From NCBI GenBank assembly GCA_022539475.1, contig VCMS01000325.1:1-28511 (forward strand): a DNA stretch of 28,511 nt, given 5' to 3'. Positions 1 through 11,479 of this stretch are shown here, piece by piece. The translations under genes were made by a program, and so were the position numbers. How positions within the stretch are numbered: position 1 is the first letter of the stretch; each line of letters begins with the position of its first letter. The stretch is from Gracilaria domingensis. Its lineage: Eukaryota > Rhodophyta > Florideophyceae > Gracilariales > Gracilariaceae. The notes under the pieces were generated by a model. That model was given only the letters and a program-made list of their open reading frames with translations. It made no database searches and had not been told where the DNA came from.

Positions 1-660
1 ACCAGGTCTTCATCCTCCTTGAACTGAGGTGCGAAAGTGTGTTAAGTGTTACCGCATTCCGTGGAGGTTGTATGTTCTCAGGGTACCATGTACATTGGTA
101 ACGAAACAAGGGAATTCTGCGGCAAAAATCTTCCATCCCCATTTGGAAGCGCCTGCATGGAGCACATCACCTCTTCCAATAAATATGAGACTTAGGCGAA
201 CGAAAAAACTTCCTCACAAACATCCCCCGTGGCAAAACCTTCAAATGCCTGGGAGTAACTGCGTAGTGGTGTTATGAATACCCCACATACCCAAATTGGG
301 AAAACGCACACTTGACGAACCCCAGGTGTTTCTGCGTTGTTTACATACTAGCACAGATAAATGCACCTGCACATACTGAGGTAAGCCCCACCGCGTTTGA
401 TGGTGTTAGATTCCCAACTCTCGTTCTCTCTATTTCATTCCCCGCTCACTTCTCGGTAACCGTCGCAAACCGCGCTCTCCACCATTGTTTCCAAACGCCT
501 TCCCGACATTTCCGACGGTCCCACCCATTTAAAACAATCTCCGAAACTTCTACCGTTTTCAACAATACTCGTTACTTCGCGTCCATTCCGCATTCTGCAG
601 TTCTGTACATTGGGGCGGTGCCACGCGAAATTGACGCTCCTCGGACTTTGAAGCAGAGTG
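1..660. other. Stretch without a recognisable gene
   Basis: Open frames here are at most about 128 codons on either strand, they overlap one another, and none shows a domain or motif I recognise. Base composition is balanced between the strands. I see no tRNA, rRNA or promoter-like cluster. Confidence 0.5.
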
Positions 661-735
661 TGCTGGCCGATGAGAACCCACGGCACGGTATCTCATAGCG
701 CATCCTCTAGTGCGCGTCGTTCGATTCAGCCAGCA
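661..735 (+). other. Degenerate tRNA-like fold (possible tRNA pseudogene or tRNA-derived SINE head)
   Basis: A perfect 7-bp closing stem pairs 661-667 (TGCTGGC) with 729-735 (GCCAGCA). After a 2-nt linker comes a perfect 6-bp stem (670-675 with 691-696, 15-nt loop). After a 1-nt linker comes a perfect 5-bp stem (698-702 with 711-715, 8-nt loop). Length and linkers resemble acceptor, D and anticodon arms of a tRNA. TGGCCGATGAG at 664-674 fits the RNA polymerase III A-box consensus, and GTTCGATTC at 719-727 fits the B-box/T-loop consensus. Against a working tRNA: the T stem does not pair, the D loop is too long, the A box lies about four bases too far 5', and no T-run terminator follows. It could be a decayed tRNA-derived element or chance. 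Confidence 0.22.
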
Positions 736-756
736 TTGGCAACGCCGTTCTCTTGA

Positions 757-1362
757 AATAGTTGGGGGTTGTTCATTGGCAGTGTGCGAGATGGGTATGG
801 CCGCTGTCAAGAAAGTCGGTTACTTGGTAATTCCGCGTGGAAGTTGGGGTACACGGAAGTTGTTGAATACGCTGTATCAAACCGTGAACACCTGGCATGG
901 CCACGGAGAGTCATTCACCACTTGCCGGTCAAGGTCCTTTCCAAAACTACTTCCGCAAAAGAACTCACGAAGAGTGTCTGGACGCTGCGGTGTTCTGCAG
1001 CAGGGTGCTACAAATATGACGCGTTATCACTGCATCTAGACGACGAGAATTCGGATCGGCGCGTGAGAGATTGTGTCTTACCTGGCAGTCTTGAAAAGAT
1101 GTGCGACAACGGTGAACTGCGTTTCATAGAACGGGCTTGTCTGAATGACCTTTTTCAAGCGACATGCGTCCAGGCAGTAAGCAGGACGGAAGAGAACTGT
1201 ACGTTCAGGATGGGGCCTCCCACTCGTTTTCAGCATTACTCATCTCTGCTTTGCGTGAAGCATATTAAACTTGCGGAGAGAAATCTCCCAGCGGCGAAGA
1301 GAGGAAAGACCGGGAAGGGAACCCATAGAAGCTGTTGCAGTTCGTCACGGCTGACATAGCTT
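757..1362 (+). CDS. Longest open frame in the window, unknown product (doubtful)
   Basis: The frame is stop-free from 757 (after TGA at 754) to the TAG at 1357-1359, about 200 codons. There is no ATG near its 5' end; a TTG lies at 769 and the first ATG is well inside, so it would have to be an exon or a fragment. The composition is protein-like, with eleven or more cysteines, including a C-x4-C spacing in the middle, and a basic C-terminal tail rich in Lys and Arg. I recognise no family. A chance open frame of this length is expected in roughly one in six windows of this size. The end given includes a few bases past the stop. Confidence 0.15.
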
Positions 1363-3395
1363 CGAATGGAGACGCACGGGAGACGCGATGGCAACATGCA
1401 GTGGCAAACGATTTGTAAGGATGGGGATTTCTTGCCTCAACTTAGGCTGGGTGCATGTGTGAGCAGATGTTGCTGCCATACCTGCTTGCAGAAAAGAAAG
1501 TCGCTTGGGTTCCCATGTCATTGAATCCGCTCTGTTTGGGAGGCACAAAGGGCCAGGATGAACTCGGCGGTTTTGCCTGTGTGGATGACCTGGTCGTGCT
1601 GCCAGAAGAGGTCCATGGAGTGTTGCTGTGAGAAAGAAGGGTTTCTATTAGTTCGAAGGGCGGTTTGGAGTCTCCGCGAATGCGTTCGAGGCGTGGGGAC
1701 GTTGTCGCATTCAATCATGGAAATAGCTCTCTGTCGAGAACCTGTCGTCCGAATACCAGGCCTTAAGATAAAAGTGACTGTCATTCCTTCGTCGGAGATC
1801 CTGCGTTTGTGTGCTACGATGTATATCATGGGTCTCGGAGGTCAGTGTTTTGCATACGCTTGGGCGGGGAAGTGAACTGAAACCCACGTTGGATGTGAGA
1901 TGGAGCGAAACGCGACCGTTCTTTGGGTTCATGACTCTTCAGGTATACTATATTCGACTCGCCCGTGAGAACTGGTGAGCCGCGGTGAGTGTCTCGGGCA
2001 AAAGGAATCTCGTGTGGGCCGAGTCTTAATCTCTCAGCGCAGATGTTGTCCGTTTTGACATGGGACCGCGGGCAAAGTATAGCAAAATGGTCCCAGATAC
2101 GGTCAAGATCGTTTGCGAATTAGTGTGGAGCTTGAAGCTGTCAGACCTAGGGACGTCGCCGCGCTAACGAGTGACCACCCCGTGTCAATGTATGTTTCTT
2201 GCCGAAGAGTACGCGTGCTCCTCCATGTGTCTGTGCAAGCCATGTATCATCCGTACATATGCATCTATACCCAAACACATCTCGATCTTTGTTAGTCCCT
2301 AAGTGGGCCGCTGTCCGTTCAGGGCACGAGAGTAGCATAAAGTGAAATACCGTCATGCGGTATTAGAGGGTGAGGTCACTCGATGACAGACTCTCCATAG
2401 CCTGACTCCATAAGTAGGAGAAAAGCGCCCGCGTTTCATGGTGAGAGAAGCCTCAGTGTAATAACTCCGCTGGTCATTGTCCGTCTTATCACTGTCGGAA
2501 AGCGACATGAAAGACAGCTGAGTTACCACTGGTGTTGCCTCGTTGGGGCCGAAAGATAACGTTCCAGATGTTGTTCTCCCACCTCATGACCTTGACTGAC
2601 ACTGCGCACGTTTAAATGCTCTAGGATTGTGCGAGGAAGCATAAGAGAACGCAATTCTTTATCGCACAATGGGCACTCTCGTGTCAGGAATTTGACTGAC
2701 CCGAGTGTGTGGTAGGATCTTATTTCCGCTGTTTGGCTCAGTTATCTTTCCCATTCGGATGACATCTGGGGAAAAGGTAGACGGTTTCAGTTTGCGGTAG
2801 TTCCACAGACCCAGCCAAGCTCTATGGAGCATTCCGCTGAACATCAGAGTCACGGAGCTGGATAATTCGTGCCTGTGAGCAGATATACTTATTGGCACAT
2901 ACTGCGGTATTAAGCATCGCATGCCATACTCTTCGACCACGGAGGTGCATAGTTACGTGTTTGTCCTCTCTCTGGTCTCTCGTAGTGCGATCTCACAGTT
3001 TTGGAGATCTGGAAGAAGATTCCTCCTCTGGCGAAGCACAACAAGCCACGACGCAAAAGCGCTGAAAGATTAAAAGCCGCATCATTCTTAGTGGATTCGA
3101 CGCCCAGGAACTTCATGGCGTTCCTTCGTTGCGGAATAACCCTGTGAAGAACCACTCTCCTTGTGAATTACTATGGGCCTGGTTTGGGGCGAACGGAGTA
3201 CGCCGTGCATGGCTAGGGTGGGAGATGGGAAAAATCCGGATACAGCTCCGAGAATGGTCTCCATTATATATGATGGTGCACTTACTTATGCAGGGACCTT
3301 TCAACTACAGGTTTTCAGGCTCCCGTATCCTTGTGCACCTGATTCTGAGTCAGTTAGCCAGGGTCCGAGAAATCTTACGCCTGGGGAGGAGTGAT

Positions 3396-3414
3396 CTGCA
3401 ACATCATGTTGCAG
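3396..3414. repeat. Near-perfect 19-bp palindrome
   Basis: CTGCAACAT at 3396-3404 is followed by one central base and its exact complement at 406-414 of the same block (3406-3414). A 9-bp arm with a 1-nt centre is uncommon, but a few are expected in 28 kb when all spacings are allowed. No function is implied. Confidence 0.5.
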
Positions 3415-4353
3415 GATGTGGAAGAAGTGGTAAGAAGAATTTCGAACCCGCGAAGGCCTCGTCCAGAACAAAAGTCGAGGCAGCCTACTGATGGAGCTGG
3501 ATAGCGAGGTTCTCGAATCCCGGGGATGGTTGTGTGGTTGATTCTTGCTACTCCGAGACGTTTCTGCGCGCGCGCTGCGCATGTTGATGGATATTGAGGC
3601 GGCCTCGGCGTTTCATTGGATGTGAAGCAAATGAGCAGTTGTTTCTACTCATGCCAAGCACAATGCTATTGTGCATTACGCAAGAAAGGTGTGGCGCAAT
3701 GAATTGAAGATGAAAGACCGGTTACGAATGAGGTAGTTCAAGCGTCTTATGTGGTGGGATGCCAAATTTCCTGACGGAAACGAAAGACTTCGACTATGAT
3801 GGAATGCACCCAAGGGATTCCCACTACCAATCCTTTCCCATTGCCAATCATGTCGACCTATCCACCTATGTGGAATGAAACCTGGTCTTATCACTACGTA
3901 CAAGAGAGAAAACCGTGTCCATGAGTCCACTTGCCTTACAAGGGAAAAGATGACTGACGTTGGCAGTTCACACTTTTACTCTCTGTCAGGCGACATCGCT
4001 ATTGGCTCTATGTGAAGAAAGTCGAATATCAAACATTGCAGCAAGCTTGGAAATGGAGTATTTACGAGTAGGGCGTGTTTGTTTTTCCTGAAGGAAAGGT
4101 TATTGGAAATACTGTGTTATCGGACCTTGGTGTATCATGATCTAAGCCGACCGCAATTGACCACACATCTGACGTTATGGGAGACGGAATGCTGGGGGGC
4201 CACTCATTCTCGGTTCAAGGGAAGTATTGCATGCAAGTGTTGAGGGTGAAGGTTCCCAAATGTCAAAACAACTCTCCCGCATTATGAGACTGAAGTCAAC
4301 GCTGGTGCATGCTGGATAGTTCCTGCTGCCTTCTGGTGTAGCGGGCTATATCA

Positions 4354-4367
4354 ATGACCGCGGTCAT
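4354..4367. repeat. Perfect 14-bp palindrome
   Basis: The 14 bases ATGACCGCGGTCAT read identically on both strands. It could be a dimeric protein-binding site or chance, and it has no recognisable gene next to it. Confidence 0.45.
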
Positions 4368-5173
4368 ATGGTGAGGTGGAGGACAAGGAATGCGAAGGAA
4401 ATGGATTCTTAAAATGCGCACGCAAAACCAAATGTATTCATTCGCCAGGCCCACAAGTATCAGGCACAACTTTGGGCTTTTGGCAGAACTACAGAACGCC
4501 TTGCGTAGTCACGGCCTCAAGGGACATTAAGAGAGCACGACGGAAATTTTACGTGTGACTATGGCACCCAGCAATCCTTGGGAAAGGTTTAACCTAGGTT
4601 TGTCAGACAATGGTCCTTGAACTTCGTATGGGCTGCAATGTAGTGAGAAAAGCTTTTTGGTTGAAGTAATTGTATTGAAAACACTTGTGGCTATGATTGC
4701 AGAAACACTACTGCATATGTACACTGCAAAGCTTTACTGTGTAAACATATTGATGCATATGAGTGGTATGAAAAGACGTTTGAAAGTGCCGTACTGTGTA
4801 TGATGCAGGGCGCAACATCCGGCGAAAATTCGCGGACCAAGTCCGGATTATGGACCCCGGGAAAGGTCCAAAAATTGAATGCCGATCCGCCCCACAAATG
4901 CTGCAGAATGCTTTTACTCCATATATGCAGTACGAGGTTAAATTCCCCTCCACCTGTCACATATCAGCTCCTGCACACCAGTACGTGAACCCTCACATAC
5001 AACTTCTCAATCCATATACCTCAGTATCGTTCACGTCTTCTATTATCTGTCCGTGAATACTACCGCCACGAAGCCGAAGGATCTCGGATGGCCCCTCAAC
5101 GTGCGAGCATGCAGGTGGTAAAACCGCGAAAGGCATCGGTACCGCCGGGAAGCGCTGGGATACTGGGGTGGCC

Positions 5174-5174
<1 letters not shown>

Positions 5175-5238
<64 letters not shown>

Positions 5239-5247
5239 CCCCCCCCC

Positions 5248-5302
<55 letters not shown>

Positions 5303-5322
5303 ACCCCCCCCCCCCCCCCCCC
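5175..5322. repeat. Interrupted poly-C tract, 148 bp
   Basis: Runs of 62, 9, 54 and 19 C are separated by AA at 5237-5238, A at 5248 and A at 5303. The opposite strand is poly-G, which can form G-quadruplexes; the C strand can form i-motifs. The poly-Pro and poly-Gly open frames crossing this tract are artefacts of the repeat. The tract marks the left edge of a purine-rich block that ends at the poly-G run at 10645. Exact length is uncertain because such tracts slip in cells and in sequencing. Confidence 0.95.
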
Positions 5323-6099
5323 TAACGTAGGAAGCGCGGTCGTCCCACGAAGTTAGTAGACTTAATGGGGAGAGGTAGACGAGCCGCAGCCACCGCGTAG
5401 CGGACTTCGCAAAACCAAAAATCTTCATTCTACAGTATCGGAAGTAAAACCGAGAAGGAGGTCAAGGAGCTTCCACATAGCCACTACGGAAACGCACAGT
5501 AAGTGAAAACCCGTAAGCCAAGGATTAGTGGCAATGCGTGGGCCTTTTACACGCCACATGGCTGCAATGGAAGCAGCCAAGGTCGGTATGCATGAAAATG
5601 TAGATGGTCCAAAGCCGATGAAAAGGGAAACATAGAGAAGAACGGCTGTAAGCGTCAGAATGTAAGGGAGGACAAGAAGACAGTGGAGGAAACGAAGGTG
5701 CCTGCGTATCATGATTGTTTGTGACAAGTGAGAACTTGCGATGACAATGGCGGAGATGGAAACCGTGGATTGGCCGCCATCGTGAGAGCCGAAACCTAGA
5801 GCCGAACCTTGGGGATTAGGGTTGATACCCAGAAGCGCTGCCGGAACAGAACGTTAACAGTTATTGATTTAAGAAAAGTGAAGAGGAACGAGAAAATGAA
5901 TTGAGGGTGTCTCTCGTGCCAAGAAGGAGTGGAAGAAAGGAAGCGGAGTCCACGGACGCAGTAGATATCCCAAGTGACGTCGAGGCAAGGATAACGTGGA
6001 GGCGAACGATAAGTGGACGCCGGAAATGGCAACGCATATGGCCCATCGAAGTGTAGGGCATGGATTCCGTCACCTCACTATTGGGGTCACAGACAAAAG

Positions 6100-6117
6100 G
6101 AAGACGAAGACGAAGAC
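6100..6117. repeat. Short hexanucleotide microsatellite (GAAGAC)3
   Basis: Three exact copies of GAAGAC occur in tandem in the purine-rich block. Confidence 0.8.
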
Positions 6118-8008
6118 GAGATTACAACCGACCACCAGTCACAGGTGAGCTCACAGAGAAAACAGGTTCAATCAGGTCAGAAGAGACGAAACCATGAAAT
6201 GAGAATAGACGGGTAGGGAACGATCGGCAACCTGTCATGCAAAACGCCTAGAGAAGTGATTGGACGATAAAGTATGTTGATCGTGGTGATTTGTCACGGA
6301 GCTTTTCCCTGCATGGTGCAATGAAGAAGATGAAAATGAATCCCTTACTCCGCGATACGAGCTTTGGCAAAAGATTCGGGAAACTGAAGGGAGACTGGTT
6401 ATCGTACAATAATGACAAGCAAAGTCTGAAAATAGGCGTACGACTTTGCGCAGAAGAACATTGAGAGCAACTGGAGGTTAAGTCAGAGAACAAGAGGTTC
6501 TCATACATCCTTTGAGAGAGCTCTCAGTAACTTGGAGGCGAAAAGGAACGAACGTGACAGTAACAAGAGCAGAAGCGGTGACAACATTGACTGTGAACGA
6601 CGAGTTTGTTGTGTGCGAAGACCGTCTATGACTCCATACTTCAATACGCCAAAGACGAGAACAAGAGAGCTGATGCTTCGAGATGAGTATACCGGCAAGA
6701 ACTGGGGGCACCGAAAGGAGGACAGTGTGGACCTGAGAAGACGACAGTTGTGCTGGTTGTTTGATGGAAGGAGATAGTGCCAAGGTGCCCAAGATCCCTG
6801 CCATGGAGAATGACGGCGTGACACGCCACCGTTACGTTTGGGTGGAGGCGACCATTGTGGATGCAAATTGTGGAGACGAGGTAATGAAGTCACGTGGGGA
6901 TCGATCTTGACGAATGAAAATGGAAGATGACTGTGTGAAACCAGTTAACGCACGACATTTTTTGCGCAGAGGTGTGAAACAGGCTTTAAGTGGATGCAAT
7001 AGGTGTGCCAAAACGCCAGCGAAGGAGAAGTTAGATGGGACTAGGCTTACGACATGGCTTGTAAGGACCCCCGATAAAAAATGATGAAAGGAAGCAAGAA
7101 CAAGTGATAAACACAAACCAGAGAGGCTGACCGTGAAAACTCCTACCCCAAAGATGCAATGGATGTGAAGATTGCTGTCGATCGTGGAGAACTCAGAAGG
7201 TAGAAGATATATGTTGTCTGCGCGGCTTTGACCCATTAGTATGCAACCGAAGATGAACATGTGACTTGTTTTTCGGGAAACAGCCTTGAGCTTGGAGGTG
7301 CTGCGTGAGTTCATGGGCTACGACGTTTACAAACAAGTTCGAGGAATACCGAAGAGAGGGACCCAGTGGATGGAACAATGTGCATCTGCACGTCTTGATG
7401 CCTGGATATGCTGTTGTTCGCGCGACAGAGTCGGAAACGAGGGAGAGGTTGGCTAAAGAGACAAGTGTTGCTGTCCTCCAACTTGGTCCGGAAATATGCT
7501 GACCACGGCAACTTGAGAAGTAACTGAAGACCGTGAGGGTCCGCATTGCAGCAGGAAGTTATCCACAGAGTTCAGAAATAACCCATCGAAGCTGAGATGC
7601 GCGGCAGGGAAATGATGACCGGGTGGGCACTTGTGGTGTTATGGATTCCGTCGAAAAAGGAAAATGTACCTTGCGTCCGAGAAGATGTGTTATGCGAGGC
7701 CACTCTGCTGCCAGAAGCTGCGGAGCTGGTTACTTGGATTTGCTATGTTGGATGCCTGCAGTCGGGGAGACCATATGTTCTACGACAGTAACTGGCAGAG
7801 AGGATGTGAGGGAAAGGTCTGGTGCAAGAAGGATTACATGGGATAATGATAGAACGTCGCTAATGCATTATTGGTTTACGTTACGAAAGGTTGGCGATTG
7901 GGATGGTAGGTAAAACCGAGCTCGGGATTGCAGATAGAATCTGTTAATGTCAGAATCGGGAACTTCCAGGGCAATTGGAGGGCAAAAAGGGCGCGTGCAG
8001 GATAGTTT

Positions 8009-8458
8009 TTGTCGAGAGGATCGTTGTACCGAGCCTTTGATCGAAGAGAATGGACGAGAGCCAGAACCATGGGGATACAGATGCAGTTGTTGACCGTTTT
8101 AGAGGAATTGGAGGTGTTGCAATGTGGTGACTTCCTCTTCATCCGGGGCCCTGCGGAGGGAAAGTGCAGTTCAAGGATTCGTGCAAATGTATCCAACGGC
8201 TTCCAGTGTTACCTCGAAGAAGCGAACAAAGGGCAAATTTCAGAATCGGAATTGCTATGGTTACATCTGCTGAAAGCGAACCAGGGACAAAGACTTTGCA
8301 ACCCATGCGGTCGGGCAATCACAACCGGAGGAGGAGTTCCATTAACCAGGACGGTAGAGAACTATTCTGGGGACGTTGAAGCGGCCGAAGAAAGTTGCGT
8401 TTGCAAAATGACGTTTCACACAAAGAGACCTCCGGCTCTCGCCAGTCTAATGCATTGA
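8009..8458 (+). CDS. Open frame of unknown product (doubtful)
   Basis: About 149 codons run from a TTG to TGA at 8456-8458, with the first ATG about 20 codons in. The translation is balanced in composition, contains paired cysteines (a C-x2-C near residue 98 and a C-x-C near residue 131), and has no signal peptide or membrane segment. I recognise no family. It is the longest plus-strand frame in the purine-rich block, and its length is within random expectation. Confidence 0.1.
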   Translation: MSRGSLYRAFDRREWTRARTMGIQMQLLTVLEELEVLQCGDFLFIRGPAEGKCSSRIRANVSNGFQCYLEEANKGQISESELLWLHLLKANQGQRLCNPCGRAITTGGGVPLTRTVENYSGDVEAAEESCVCKMTFHTKRPPALASLMH

Positions 8459-10642
8459 AAGTACGATTTCGTAGCATCCAGCGAGGGGCAGAATCCAGAA
8501 ACAATGTAAGCGGAGTTAACGACGGTATTTGATGTCATGGGGTTGTCAAAAACGGTTGAAGAGGTTTCTAAGCTTAGGGTACGGAGGAAGATGCAGGGGC
8601 GTCGCGAGAGATTTGGTTGATGAACTGCAATGTAGTTTTGGAGAAACAAATCTGTTGAGAACGCAGATGACGTGACGTTGTGGACTGGACCGTATTATAC
8701 TGTGTGCGGCCGTTGATGATGTCGAAGAGGGAGAATGAACTGCCATCACTAACCATGGAGAACCCGGCGACAAACGACTGGCCGAGTTGCGTAGACAGGA
8801 GAAGTCGTTCCGTACCGAGATGGAGTGTTAAGAAATCCTGCGACTCTTTGGATTGAGTCCACTGTTCCTTTATGCGCCAGTTGATTGCTTCTGCGAGAGG
8901 GTACGGCGTAGTAGGTTCTTTAAGAGGAGATGCGCGTGCTCGTACACACCTTGCATCACGAATGGAGGGCCTGCCGGTATCGACGATGTCTGGAATGGAT
9001 GTGACTCCAGGAGATGGAATTGTGAGAGCTTACGAAAGTTGAGGCTTTGGATGGGACCCAAAAACTGCAGACAGTTTGAGTCTTGAAGTTCTTGATGGGA
9101 GTTCCAAAGAAGCGTAAGCGATCATGCAGTCCATCTGCGCGCAGGGATAGTGAAGAACGCTTTATTGACAAGATCGACGTAAGAGGTGCAAAATGGTGGT
9201 GTATTGGCGGGAGATACTTTCACCGCAGCAAACGGTCGGGAAGAATTGCACCGCATGAAGCGGGAAGACCCATGCTCGGAGGCGCGATAGTGCCTTTGCT
9301 TCTAGCATGCCTTCTGATTCCGTTGCAGTGGTGAAGAAGCCGTTGAGAGACTACCCTTGTGGCAGATGTTCGAGAAAATCATATGGTTGAAGCCCTGGAG
9401 CCGGAAACGAGCGTTCGATGTCAGCGTAGGATGATTGGCGTGGCAGTAAGAATAGATTTCTGATGGACCCGAAACGGATTCACGGAAGTGTGAAGAGAAT
9501 CGGACTGTCAGGCGTTCGATTGCTGGCGAGTTTATGAGTTGAGAGATGCCAAGGTGAAAGTTGTGAAGGGGCTGCGAAGGAGAAGATTTGAAAAAGGAGT
9601 GAGCAAGTGAAGAGATGTTGGGAAAGAGGTAAGATTCCAGAAAGGACTTGTATGGAGAGAGAGAGGTGGAGTGGAGAAGTTCTGCCCAAGCTTCTTCTTT
9701 GAGGTTCCTTCAACCCGGGCTATGGCGAGAGGAGAGCAGAACTGCCTCAGAAGTAGGTGCATCATTTTTTTTTGCAAAGGATGTGTGAGAGGGTTCGCTC
9801 TGTGAGAATAGAAAAAAAACACAAAATATAAAAAAAAAGAACGGTAAGCGTTGGTAGAGGTTGAGTTTGTGAACGAGGAGGAGACACCGGGGGCAGGGTT
9901 TGGCTTGGCTTTGGCCATTGAAGTACTGCGAGAATGTCCTTGGCTGTCGGGATGTTCAGCGCTGTAGTTGGAAATGGACTGGATGGCATGTTGACGAAGG
10001 ACTCCTTTGGCGTGCGCGGAAGGGAAAACCCTCATGACCGATATGATACAGAGTTTGAGGATGATTTTCTTGAGGACTCCTGGACTTGAGGCTGCAATGC
10101 GCACAATGCGGGTGCACACTGCGGAGGAGGTGAGCGACTTTCAAGGAAATCTGGTTAGTGGGAGGACGAGTCGGAGGTGGAAGGCATGTGGGCTATGTAT
10201 GCCGACGAGTGTGTCAGTTCTGGCGTGATTGCACTTTCTGCGGAAGGAGTCATTGGAAATTGAGGAGGGTGATGTGAAGAGGATGGAACGACGTAACAGA
10301 AGAACTTTTTCCAAAGAGGTGGGAAGACTTGTCTGGAAATATAGTTGGAACGCAGGCCGACGAACGAGTCTGTGCCGTGATACTGGGATTCGTGCCAGAT
10401 GGAACGTCGGGGTCCGGAGAATGCATGAAATCATGCCCCTTGATAGTGCGGGACGGACATGGCGGGCCGAGTTTCCGAACGCCATAGGTGTGGAGCGGGT
10501 GGCAGGGGAGCAGCGGCCCGGACCGATCTAGTGGGACATGACGTTGATATAAAGATGGGATCCGTTTTAGGGGGATTAACAATTGCCTGTGATTGGTCGA
10601 GTTATTAGGGCCGGACGGGACTGTTATGGCGGGGGATGGTCT

Positions 10643-10644
<2 letters not shown>

Positions 10645-10681
<37 letters not shown>
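10645..10681. repeat. Uninterrupted poly-G tract, 37 bp
   Basis: Thirty-seven consecutive G are followed by C and four more G. It is a strong G-quadruplex candidate on the plus strand. It ends the purine-rich block that starts after the poly-C tract at 5175-5322. Beyond it the plus strand becomes rich in G and T instead of G and A. A second run of ten G lies at 10914-10923. Confidence 0.95.
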
Positions 10682-11479
10682 CGGGGTATTTCTGTGATGC
10701 GTCTGAGTGATTTGCTGTGGGGGAGGATTATACAGTCGTCCTTTTTTGATATCTCTTCGGAGTGGGGAGCGTGTCTTATTTGTCTATATGGATTTTCGGT
10801 TATATTCGTCGGATGCTTTCTTGGTACTTGTGTTCTCGGTGATTAATGGTAGGCAATGATGGTTGTGTATCTTGCACGACCGACCATCTTCCTGACCGCG
10901 ACAGAGACTCTGTGGGGGGGGGGATTTTTTGTCTCATTTGTTGGCCTGTTGAAGGCTATTTGCCGATTTGTCTGTTTATTTGAAACGGATGTGTGCCGAA
11001 TTGTATGGTCTCGCTTTACTCATTTATAATTGAGAATCACCTAGGTTTTCGATTCAAACTGATATCTGTGCCATAAATGATTATCTGGAATGCGCGGGTC
11101 TACCGGATTTAGGCTGCTGATCTGTTGAAACCACGGGGGGATCAATTTTCGATCTGGCTGATATATCTATCGCACCTCCCACGTGATCAATGATGTTACT
11201 ACAAATGCTGCGGCGATATGCGGTTTCGTTCAGTTGATAGAGTGGTTCGCGGAGGTATAACTAGCTAACTCACTGCAGAGCTGATAGATCGCCGGAGATC
11301 GTTCTAGTTGGTGTGCGACAGCGCGGAGGCCGATTGAAGCGGTCACTTGTTTGCTGTATTGCGAGGGAGAGCGAGTGTGATGCTTCTGCATTTCAATAAA
11401 TAAACAATGCTTCCTATTTCTGGGTGGAGTGCTCGAACGCGAGGGGGGGCAGGCATGTTCGTGTTAGCGAGTCGTGAGA
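10682..11479. other. G/T-rich spacer, no gene seen
   Basis: About 800 bp with only short open frames. It contains a ten-G run at 10914-10923 and an AATAAA polyadenylation-type hexamer at 11395-11400, which has no coding region upstream that I can support. Confidence 0.5.

Larger units (their letters stand above)
1363..5174. other. Stretch without a recognisable gene
   Basis: About 3.8 kb of compositionally balanced sequence. Open frames are 60-120 codons, lie on both strands, and none matches a family I know. The two short palindromes listed separately are the only structured sites I can see. Confidence 0.5.
5323..10644. other. Purine-rich (plus-strand) block, no recognisable gene
   Basis: The plus strand is rich in G and A over most of this 5.3-kb block. 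In the line 9601-9660 I count 22 G and 4 C. Open frames up to 195 codons occur on the minus strand (e.g. 9532-10119) because TAA, TAG and TGA are rare in pyrimidine-rich sequence. Their Ser/Leu/Phe/Pro-rich translations follow from composition. A minus-strand frame at 5425-5727 reads as about three hydrophobic segments, and a plus frame at 8009-8458 is mixed in composition with several Cys. Neither is recognisable. The block lies between the poly-C and poly-G tracts and may be one insertion. Confidence 0.5.

Noticed and set aside
4993..5428. Poly-proline and poly-glycine open frames in several frames over the poly-C tract
   Set aside because: They are produced by translating a homopolymer in every frame; the few non-Gly/Pro residues come from the A interruptions and flanks. 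No evidence of a real protein.
9532..10119. 195-codon minus-strand open frame
   Set aside because: It lies in pyrimidine-rich minus-strand sequence where stop codons are rare; its Ser/Leu/Phe/Pro/Thr-rich translation and Lys runs from A/T homopolymers follow from composition.
5323..10644. LTR retrotransposon between the homopolymer tracts
   Set aside because: I compared the roughly 130 bp on either side of both tracts and found no direct or inverted terminal repeat, and I see no protease, reverse transcriptase or integrase motif.
11395..11400. AATAAA as a polyadenylation signal
   Set aside because: No supported coding region ends upstream, and the hexamer occurs elsewhere in the window by chance.
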